In this document: piece by piece, positions 16,386 through 21,845 of the stretch
How the letters are laid out: each line of letters starts with the position of its first letter
How positions within the stretch are numbered: position 1 is the first letter of the stretch
Assembly: GCA_034422735.1 (NCBI GenBank)
Contig: DAOUJL010000034.1
Location: 1 to 21,845, forward strand
Reading direction: 5' to 3'
DNA: 21,845 bases
Source of the DNA: CATOSD01 sp034422735
GTDB taxonomy: Bacteria; Chloroflexota; Dehalococcoidia; Lucifugimonadales; CATOSD01
The notes under the pieces: generated by a model
What the model was told of the DNA's origin: nothing
Databases searched by the model: none
Seen by the model: only the letters and a program-made list of their open reading frames with translations
Made by a program: the position numbers and the translations under genes

Positions 16386-17003
16386 TCACTCCCAGGTGGG
16401 GCGCGGCATCGAGAAGCTGCTGTCCACCTCGACGAAATCGAGGTAGCCGAGCCTGCCCACGGGCCTCAGCTTCAGCGGGTCTATCCGTCCGTCCGTCAGG
16501 ACACGCTCGTCGACGTGGACTCCGACCACCTCCCCGAACACCACCGTGTTCGGGGAGTCTGGGTCGTTCGCCAGCATCTCCACCGACCGCGTGTATCTGC
16601 ACTCCAGGTGCACCGGGCTCTCCGCCACGCGCGGGCATCGCACCAGCCTGCTGTCGGCCTTGGTCAGCCCGGCGTACTCGAACTCGTCTACCTCTCGAGG
16701 CGCGGGGACGGAGGAGGCGTTCATCCGCTCCCTCAGTTCCCACGTGGCGAGGTTCACGACGAACTCCCCCGTCGTCTGCGCGTCGAGCACCGCGTCCTTC
16801 AGTCCGCCGGAGTTGTGGCTGCTCGTGGCGGCGAACATCACCTGCGGAGGGTTGTATGCGACCGCGTTGAAGAATGAGTAGGGCGCCAGGTTCGGCACGC
16901 CCCCTTCGCTGAGAGTGGATATCCAGCCGATTGGCCTCGGCACCACGATGGCGTTCAGCGTGCTGTAGTGCCCGGCAGAGTCTTTTCCGATCTCGTGGAA
17001 CAT
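16386..17003 (-). CDS. Flavin reductase-like (FMN-binding split-barrel) protein
   Basis: This 205-residue cytoplasmic protein belongs to the flavin-reductase-like/DIM6-NTAB family, which binds FMN and reduces flavin or acts as an oxidoreductase. Family features are VVPRPIGWISTLSEGG near residues 20-35 (flavin contact), NLAPYSFFNAVAYNPP near 38-53, a DTxxGEFVVNL-like QTTGEFVVNLAT near 75-86, and a late GEVVGVHVDE strand near 158-167. The ATG at 17003 is preceded by AGGAGG with 5-nt spacing; an upstream GTG at 17009 would lie within that site. It is 27 nt after the GyrI-like gene and probably cotranscribed. Physiological substrate unknown. Confidence 0.85.
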   Translation of the reverse strand: MFHEIGKDSAGHYSTLNAIVVPRPIGWISTLSEGGVPNLAPYSFFNAVAYNPPQVMFAATSSHNSGGLKDAVLDAQTTGEFVVNLATWELRERMNASSVPAPREVDEFEYAGLTKADSRLVRCPRVAESPVHLECRYTRSVEMLANDPDSPNTVVFGEVVGVHVDERVLTDGRIDPLKLRPVGRLGYLDFVEVDSSFSMPRPTWE

Positions 17004-17030
17004 AGCCACCTCCTGTCGCGGCGATCCTCT

Positions 17031-17492
17031 TCACCTCACCGGAAAGAAGATCTCGGTCCGCCACTTCGACGAGTCCGGCTCCGCGCCCGGGTCGGTCACG
17101 TACACCTCCCACGGCGCGCCCGCCGGTTGCAGTCCCTGCGAGCCCATCCACTCCGTCAGCGAAGACCACGTCCCCGGCAGCCCTTCGTACGGCCCCACGT
17201 GAGTCACCGTCGCAACGGTCGCCGCGGGCAGCTCGCCCGCCGTCACGCGGCCCGCGCCCTCGATTGGCGAAGCCACCGGCATACCGCACTCCAGCTCGAC
17301 TGTGTGGCTGTCCATTGAGTAGTACCGCGCATACGGCATGCCCGCAGGCTCCTGCCCGCTCTGCTGTATGTGAGCGTACACTTCGCCGAAGAGCGGCCCC
17401 ATCATCTCTCCGATCTCTTCCATAGTGGTGGATGCGCGTATCCCCAGAATGGGCCGCGCTTCAACCCGCTTCGTCCCGAATGCCTGCGTCAT
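17031..17492 (-). CDS. GyrI-like small-molecule-binding domain protein
   Basis: This 153-residue protein is a stand-alone GyrI-like (SHS2, AraC effector-binding) domain. It begins EARPILGIRASTTMEEIGEMMGPLF, and the middle has the usual PYARYY..D...VELECGMPV pattern near residues 53-73, then the ATVTHVGPYEGLPGTWSSLTEWM segment near 92-114 and a C-terminal WEVYVTDPG..P..W.TEIFFPV strand pair. Such domains bind diverse small molecules and occur in drug-responsive regulators or as soluble binders or hydrolases; there is no DNA-binding domain here. ATG 17492 has AAGGAG at a good distance. It lies downstream of an MFS exporter and upstream of the flavin reductase on the same strand. Confidence 0.8.
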   Translation of the reverse strand: MTQAFGTKRVEARPILGIRASTTMEEIGEMMGPLFGEVYAHIQQSGQEPAGMPYARYYSMDSHTVELECGMPVASPIEGAGRVTAGELPAATVATVTHVGPYEGLPGTWSSLTEWMGSQGLQPAGAPWEVYVTDPGAEPDSSKWRTEIFFPVR

Positions 17493-17618
17493 CAGTCACT
17501 CCTTCCGCTCGTCGTTCGTAGGCGAGTCCGTCCATCAATCGCCCGCCCCGGCAGTTGTACCACCTGCTCCCCGAAACCGCCAAGCGTCCAAACCCGGTCC
17601 CCAAGCGGAAATCCAACC

Positions 17619-19073
17619 TCACTCCGCCCGTGCCCCCCGCCGCCGCGTCACCGCGATCGCCGCGATGCTCGCCAGCACCCCCAGCCCGGCGAGCGTGGCT
17701 CCCGCCAGCAGCGCGTCCGAAAAGCCCAGCGCCACCGCTCTCTCGGCGGTCTCCAGGGCGCCCAGGTACGCCCGCTCCCGCACCGCGAATATGGCACCGG
17801 CCGCCGCGACGCCAACCGAAAACGAGAGCTGCCGCCCCGAAGCGATGGATGCCGATGCCGTCCCGTACCGGTCCGCTGGCACCGACCCCATAATCGTCGT
17901 GGTGTTCGGCGGCTCGTACAGCGCCGACCCCACTCCCGCCAGCAGCAGCGCCCCCAGTATCGCGAGTTCGGAGGAGCCGGACGCCGCCAGCACGCTTAGC
18001 CACGCCAGCGAACACACCATCGCCGCCAACCCCAGCCCCGACAGCGTCCAGGCCCCCACGCGGTGGGTCAGCGCCCCGCTCACCGGCGCCAGGAACACCC
18101 TCATCAGCGTGTGCAGCATGATGAACAAGCCCATCTTCGTCGCCGAAAAACCCAGCGCGTCGATGAAGAAGAACGGCGCCAGCAGCAAAATCGCCCCCAG
18201 CGACGTGTAGTGAAAGACCAGCACGCCCAGCCCGAGGCCGTATCCTGCGCGCCGAAACAGGCCGAAGTCCAGGATCGGCCTGGCCGACCTCCGCTGCGAA
18301 ACGATCAGCACCGGAATCGATACCGCCAGCAACGCCGCCGACGCCAGCACCAGCGGCGACAACGGCCCGTCCTCCGCGCTCCGGTTCACCACCACCAGGA
18401 AAGACGCCAGCACCGAGAACAGCGCCACGGCGCCCACCCAGTCGATGCCAAACTCCTTTCGCCCTCTGTTCGTTCCTCTATCCAGCACCCACCACGACAA
18501 CCCCGCCGCGAACAGCGACAGCGGTATCCTCATGTAAAACAGCGCCTGCCAGCCGAGCACGTCCAGCAGCCACCCTCCGGCCAGCGGCCCGGTGGTCAGC
18601 CCCAGGCCCACGACGGCCCCGGCGATGCCGATAGCCTTGGCGCGGTTCTCCGGCTCGAACCTGTCCAGTATGATCGCGTTCACGCCCGCCAGCACCATCG
18701 ACGACCCCAGGCCCATGAATATGCGGGAGCCGATGAGTTGCCAGAGGTCCACCGAAAGCGCGCAAAGACCCAGCGCCGCGGAGAAGAGCACGAAGCCCAG
18801 CGTGTACGAGAAACGGCGCCCGCCCACGTCCCCCAGCCACCCTACCGTCATCACCATGCCCACGCCGGTCACCCAGAAGGCCACCGACACCCACAGCACG
18901 GTCGACGTGTCAGTGTCGAACGCCTCCGCCAGCGCCGGATACGAGACGCCCATCACGCCGCTGTCCAGCGTAAGCACCAGGTTGCCAAGGCACGCCGCCA
19001 GCAGCACCAGCCACTTGCTGCGCTGCCCGGACGCCCGCGCCGCTTCTGCGGACGGTGTAGAGTCCACTCTCAA
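17619..19073 (-). CDS. MFS transporter, drug:H+ antiporter DHA2 (EmrB/QacA)-like
   Basis: This 484-residue membrane protein probably exports small molecules using the proton gradient. About 14 hydrophobic segments are visible. Asp36 in LTLDSGVMGVSYPAL matches the DHA2 helix-1 motif; the MFS motif A loop GWLGDVGGRR lies at 78-87; a motif-C-like GAVVGLGLTTGPLAGGWLLD lies near 149-168. Length fits 14-TM DHA2 proteins. The TTG start at 19073 is preceded by GAGGGA with 5-nt spacing; GTG 19067 is an alternative. No TetR or MarR regulator is adjacent. The 126-nt gap to the GyrI-like gene shows no clear terminator, so the three minus-strand genes may form one unit. Confidence 0.88.
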   Translation of the reverse strand: MRVDSTPSAEAARASGQRSKWLVLLAACLGNLVLTLDSGVMGVSYPALAEAFDTDTSTVLWVSVAFWVTGVGMVMTVGWLGDVGGRRFSYTLGFVLFSAALGLCALSVDLWQLIGSRIFMGLGSSMVLAGVNAIILDRFEPENRAKAIGIAGAVVGLGLTTGPLAGGWLLDVLGWQALFYMRIPLSLFAAGLSWWVLDRGTNRGRKEFGIDWVGAVALFSVLASFLVVVNRSAEDGPLSPLVLASAALLAVSIPVLIVSQRRSARPILDFGLFRRAGYGLGLGVLVFHYTSLGAILLLAPFFFIDALGFSATKMGLFIMLHTLMRVFLAPVSGALTHRVGAWTLSGLGLAAMVCSLAWLSVLAASGSSELAILGALLLAGVGSALYEPPNTTTIMGSVPADRYGTASASIASGRQLSFSVGVAAAGAIFAVRERAYLGALETAERAVALGFSDALLAGATLAGLGVLASIAAIAVTRRRGARAE

Positions 19074-19278
19074 AAAATCCCTCGCGTGTCGGTCCGGCCC
19101 CTATGTTACACCCCCAGCCACACACAGCCGCCGTCATACCCGCGAAAACCCCTGTCCCAAACCACCCCGGTCGCGTAACCCTGGCGCAACCTCCATTCTC
19201 GCCGGCGCTCCAATCCTCCGCGCGCGCGCCATAAAAATACCCACCCCCGGGCCGCCCTCCCCGACCCCTCTTGATTCT

Positions 19279-19296
19279 ATAGCACGCCCGTGCTAT
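19279..19296. promoter_or_regulatory. Perfect inverted repeat upstream of the MFS gene (operator or terminator-like)
   Basis: ATAGCACG-CC-CGTGCTAT is an 18-nt perfect dyad, AT-capped and lying about 206 nt before the MFS start. On the plus strand it is followed by TTTTC, so it looks like a short intrinsic terminator, but no plus-strand gene precedes it. An operator for a dimeric repressor is the alternative. Confidence 0.4.
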
Positions 19297-19370
19297 TTTC
19301 TACGTAACAGCCGCCATAGCGACTGTTCAGAAGTGGTGATTGTCCAAAAGTCGCTTCCTCCTCGTCAGTC

Positions 19371-19409
19371 CCCTCTCCCTTGATGGGAGAGGGTCAGGGT
19401 GAGGGTGAA
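19371..19409. repeat. Dispersed palindromic repeat, intact copy
   Basis: CCCTCTCCC (19371-19379), a TTGAT loop, and GGGAGAGGG (19385-19393) form a 9-bp hairpin, followed by a TCAGGGTGAGGGTGAAA tail. It is the most complete member of the family also seen at 3023-3102 and 19594. The tail is shared in weaker form with the copies near phoU. Confidence 0.8.
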
Positions 19410-19593
19410 AACGGGGGTGAAGACCACCGTCGCGTTTTGCCACATTCGGCGCAATGCGCGTGACGAACTTTAACAACTTGGCTCACAGAAAGTGACAAGA
19501 ACACCGACCCGCCCAGCTACGGATTGGGCAGTATGTAGCAGAATTGAGCAGATTTTTTCGGAGAGCCGCGCCCAAAGCCCCTTCCGGTGGTTT

Positions 19594-19655
19594 CCTCTCC
19601 CTCGATGGGAGAGGGCTAGAGCCTGCCCCGTACTTGATACGGGGGTGAGGGTGAC
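19594..19655. repeat. Dispersed palindromic repeat interrupted by a second palindrome
   Basis: The hairpin CCTCTCCC (19594-19601)/GGGAGAGG (19607-19614) is the same as at 19371. After GGGCTAG the expected GGGTGAGGGTGA tail is displaced by about 25 nt holding CCCCGTA-CTTGA-TACGGGG (19626-19644), and the tail GGTGAGGGTGACG resumes at 19644. This looks like one short repeat nested in another. Confidence 0.65.
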
Positions 19656-19801
19656 GACGCGAGCGCAGCCGTGGAATCTAACTCCCCCCGTCCTGCCGGA
19701 TCACCGACGCTTCCGACAGCAACGTGTCCCGCATCACGAAAAACGCCCTCGATCGTCTCGCCTCCGACGTTCGTTATTGATACAGGCTCAGCATCGCACA
19801 C

Positions 19802-19831
19802 TTGACAGGCAGCTTGGCTTTGAAGTATAAC
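19802..19831 (+). promoter_or_regulatory. Sigma-70-like promoter of the solute-binding genes
   Basis: A perfect TTGACA (19802-19807) and TATAAC (19826-19831) are 18 nt apart. Transcription would begin near 19838, leaving a leader of about 68 nt before the GTG start at 19906. Confidence 0.7.
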
Positions 19832-19836
19832 TACGC

Positions 19837-19874
19837 CGAACAAATGCGGACGCCACTGGCGGCCCGCATGTTCG
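19837..19874 (+). promoter_or_regulatory. Leader hairpin before the first solute-binding gene
   Basis: CGAAC (19837-19841) and ATGCGG (19844-19849) pair with CCGCAT (19864-19869) and GTTCG (19870-19874); an inner GCC/GGC pairing is possible. The stem starts at the predicted transcript 5' end and ends 17 nt before the AGGAGGA ribosome site. It may protect the message 5' end; no known riboswitch is recognised. Confidence 0.5.
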
Positions 19875-19905
19875 CCCTATGGGCACAGACAGAAGGAGGA
19901 GATTA

Positions 19906-21681
19906 GTGAAGGTCTTTAGGCTCATACCATTTTTGGCGGCACTGGCGCTGTTTGGCGCCACGGCCTGCTCGGCCGCCGAGCCGGAAGAGCGGCAGCAGCC
20001 GCAAGCCCCGGCGCCCGCCGCTCCGGCGGCGCAGATGCAGCAGCAAGCGCCCGCCGCACCGGCCGCGCCCGCGATGCCTGCCCCCGCCGCCGCGGCCCAG
20101 ACCGCTCCCGAGACCATGGGGCGAACCCAGCCCGCGGCGCCACAGGCTCCTACCACTGAACGCACCGTGCGCGAAGTGCCGGTCGAGACCGGCATGAGCG
20201 AAGGCGGCAAGGCCACCTTCGCCCTCGGCGCGTCCGTGAAGACCATCGACCCCGTGTGGACCACCGCCACCGTCACCTACGAGGTGTCGCTCCACCTCTA
20301 CGAGTTCCCGTTCAGGCTCGACCCCAACGGCGCGCTCCACAACAACATGTTCGATAGCTGGGAAATCAGCGAAGACCAGCTCACCTGGACCTTCAAGCTG
20401 CGCGACGACATGAGCTTCGAGGACGGCGACCAGCTCACCTCCGACGACTTCATCGACTCCACCTTCCGCTGGGCAGAGCGCATCACCGCCGGAATCGCGC
20501 TGATGGAGCGCTCCGCCGCCGGCAACAACTCTCCCGAAACCATGGCGAAGATAGACGACCTCACCTTCGAGATCTACCTCAAAGAGCCCTTCGCCGTCAC
20601 CTCTCTCGGACTGGGCCAGGCGCCCCTCATGATGAAGTCCGAGATAGCGGGCACGGTCAGCCCCCACGACCGCGTGGACGACTTCGTGTCCTCCGGTCCC
20701 TGGAAGCTGGACAACTGGACCCCCGGCCACCGCTTCGACTTCTCGCCGCGCGAGGGCTTCCCCGACGGCATCTATCCCGAGGGCGAGCGGGTGCTGCTGG
20801 ACGCGCTGGAGATAGTGGAGATACCCGACAAGACCACCATCCTGGCCGGTCTGAAGACGGGCAAGATCCACTACGCCACCGGCAATCCGCCGCACTTCTG
20901 GCCCGAGGTGAAGGACGACCCCAAGCTGTCCACCTTCGTGTGGCCCGCGGGCAACACCCCCGTGCTGCTGCTCAACCACACCAAGCTGCCGTTCAGCAAC
21001 CTGAAGGCCCGCCAGGCCATGCAGGCCGCCATGGACGCCGAGGCGATCATGGCCGCCCACAACCCGAAGGACCTCTGGAGCGCCTGCGGCGCCATCTTCA
21101 TCTGCGGCACGCCCAACGAGAGCGACGCCGGCCTGGAGCTCTACAACCAGAACGACATGGCAAAGGCGCAGCAGCTCTTCCAGGAGTTCGTCGAGGAAAC
21201 CGGCTGGGACCCCAACACCGAGATAGTCATCCTGGGCAACACCAGCTACACCACCCACCGCGACAGGAGCATCGTGAACGCCGCGGCCGCTGAAGAGATC
21301 GGCTTCAACGTCGACCTCCAGCAGCCCGACTGGGCCACGGCGGTCACGTTCCGCCAAGACCAGGAATACTGGGACATGTTCCACACCGGCTGCTGCGGCG
21401 TGCCGACGAACAACCCCGTGCTCAACTGGTACCTCAGCCCCAAGACCTACGGCTGGCACGACAACCTGGAGATCGAGGAGCTGAAGACGCAGTACTCGCG
21501 CACCAGCGACCCTGCCGAGCAGAAGCGCCTTGTGGACCTGGTGCAGAAGTCCTACTACGAGAACGTGACGCACCGCATCCCGGGCAACGTGGTCAGCTAC
21601 ACCGTCATTAACGGCAACCTGAACGGCCTGCACGACTACTACCACCGCACCCGCATGACCGGAGTGTGGTTCTCCCAGTAG
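19906..21681 (+). CDS. Family-5 (peptide/nickel-type) ABC transporter solute-binding lipoprotein
   Basis: This 591-residue exported protein is a DppA/OppA-type (SBP_bac_5) receptor. A short signal (residues 2-20) ends at Cys21 (GATAC), the probable lipid anchor. Residues 22-100 are a low-complexity Ala/Pro/Gln-rich linker. The mature domain follows: an SVKTIDPVWTTATVTYEV segment, then WTFKLRDDMSFEDGDQLTSDDF, a family hallmark, near 163-184, with the receptor lobe continuing to the end (HDYYHRTRMTGVWFS). GTG 19906 is used because AGAAGGAGGAGA (19891-19902) precedes it; a frame extends to ATG 19879 but would ignore this site. No permease or ATPase is in the window; they may lie downstream. Ligand unknown. 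Confidence 0.88.
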   Translation: MKVFRLIPFLAALALFGATACSAAEPEERQQPQAPAPAAPAAQMQQQAPAAPAAPAMPAPAAAAQTAPETMGRTQPAAPQAPTTERTVREVPVETGMSEGGKATFALGASVKTIDPVWTTATVTYEVSLHLYEFPFRLDPNGALHNNMFDSWEISEDQLTWTFKLRDDMSFEDGDQLTSDDFIDSTFRWAERITAGIALMERSAAGNNSPETMAKIDDLTFEIYLKEPFAVTSLGLGQAPLMMKSEIAGTVSPHDRVDDFVSSGPWKLDNWTPGHRFDFSPREGFPDGIYPEGERVLLDALEIVEIPDKTTILAGLKTGKIHYATGNPPHFWPEVKDDPKLSTFVWPAGNTPVLLLNHTKLPFSNLKARQAMQAAMDAEAIMAAHNPKDLWSACGAIFICGTPNESDAGLELYNQNDMAKAQQLFQEFVEETGWDPNTEIVILGNTSYTTHRDRSIVNAAAAEEIGFNVDLQQPDWATAVTFRQDQEYWDMFHTGCCGVPTNNPVLNWYLSPKTYGWHDNLEIEELKTQYSRTSDPAEQKRLVDLVQKSYYENVTHRIPGNVVSYTVINGNLNGLHDYYHRTRMTGVWFSQ

Positions 21682-21733
21682 CGGCGCCCACATAGGCCGT
21701 AGGGGAGACAGACACCTGACTGGAGGTAAGTTA

Positions 21734-21845
21734 GTGAAGATTACGAGATTGCTACCATTTATCGCGGTGCTTGCGCTGTTCGCGGCACTGGCGATGGCCT
21801 GCTCGGCCGCCGAGCCGGAAGAGCGCCAGCAGCCGCAGGCGCCCG
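21734..21845 (+). CDS. Second solute-binding lipoprotein, N-terminal part
   Basis: Only the first 37 codons are visible before the window end. GTG 21734 is preceded by TGGAGG (21721-21726) and reads MKITRLLPFIAVLALF, then a Cys (MACSAAEPEERQQPQ). The leader and the CSAAEPEERQQPQAP stretch nearly repeat those of the gene just upstream, so this is very probably a tandem paralogue of the family-5 receptor. It follows after 52 nt with no terminator, so the two are likely cotranscribed. The body of the protein is unseen, so a different fold behind a shared leader cannot be excluded. Confidence 0.7.
   Translation, partial: MKITRLLPFIAVLALFAALAMACSAAEPEERQQPQAP

Larger units (their letters stand above)
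19074..19801. other. Gene-poor intergenic stretch between the MFS gene and the solute-binding genes
   Basis: Apart from the repeats and inverted repeat listed separately, no convincing gene is seen. Short open frames, such as one at 19492-19830 (+), run through the palindromic repeats and have no ribosome site or recognisable domain. Local composition shifts to more A+T around 19270-19350 and 19480-19560, unlike the neighbouring genes, which fits non-coding or decayed sequence. Confidence 0.6.

Noticed and set aside
19492..19830. A 112-codon plus-strand open frame in the intergenic region
   Set aside because: It reads straight through a palindromic repeat, lacks a ribosome site, has no domain, and overlaps the predicted promoter of the next gene.

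Overview
The window is GC-rich DNA carrying about 18 protein genes, one tRNA and several non-coding repeats. Starts are mostly ATG, TTG or GTG behind AGGAGG-like ribosome sites. I infer a free-living, probably marine or soil, Chloroflexota-type bacterium (SAR202/Dehalococcoidia-like). The basis is the style of the lipoprotein solute-binding genes with Ala/Pro/Gln-rich linkers, the gene mix (tricarballylate-dehydrogenase-like flavoprotein, fused ProW) and the short palindromic repeats. No taxonomic marker is present, so the assignment is tentative.

Layout. 1-3805 (+): a phosphate-uptake operon, 3' end of pstS, pstC, pstA, pstB and phoU, tightly packed except for a pair of hairpin repeats between pstB and phoU. 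3816-4667 (-): a TauE/SafE-type exporter that converges on phoU with only 10 nt between stops. 4732-5628 (+): a HEPN/nucleotidyltransferase gene pair with its own consensus promoter and a structured leader, resembling the HI0074/HI0073 and HepT/MntA (type VII toxin-antitoxin) pairs. 5657-10760 (-): a run reading, in transcription order, FAD-dependent dehydrogenase, MoxR ATPase, DUF58 protein and DUF4129 membrane protein. 10886-10956 (+): tRNA-Gln(TTG). 11073-15358 (+): a glycine-betaine/proline-type ABC transporter with a ProV ATPase carrying a CBS-like tail, a ProW permease made of two fused permease modules, and a ProX binding lipoprotein. 15554-16348 (+): a HAD-superfamily hydrolase. 16386-19073 (-): MFS exporter, GyrI-like small-molecule-binding protein and flavin-reductase-like protein, a possible drug or xenobiotic handling group. 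19074-19905: an 832-nt gene-free stretch with two palindromic repeats (one with a second palindrome nested in it), a perfect inverted repeat, and a strong sigma-70-like promoter with a leader hairpin. 19906-21845 (+): two tandem family-5 solute-binding lipoproteins with nearly the same leader, the second cut by the window end.

Together the genes describe an oligotroph-like transport-heavy segment (phosphate, osmolyte/quaternary amine, peptide-like solutes, anion export). The most noteworthy points are the HEPN/MNT pair, the tandem ProW fusion, the dispersed and nested palindromic repeats, a repeat-derived peptide at the MoxR N-terminus, and the duplicated solute-binding genes. I did not see a clearly new multi-gene system, CRISPR array, transposase or prophage.
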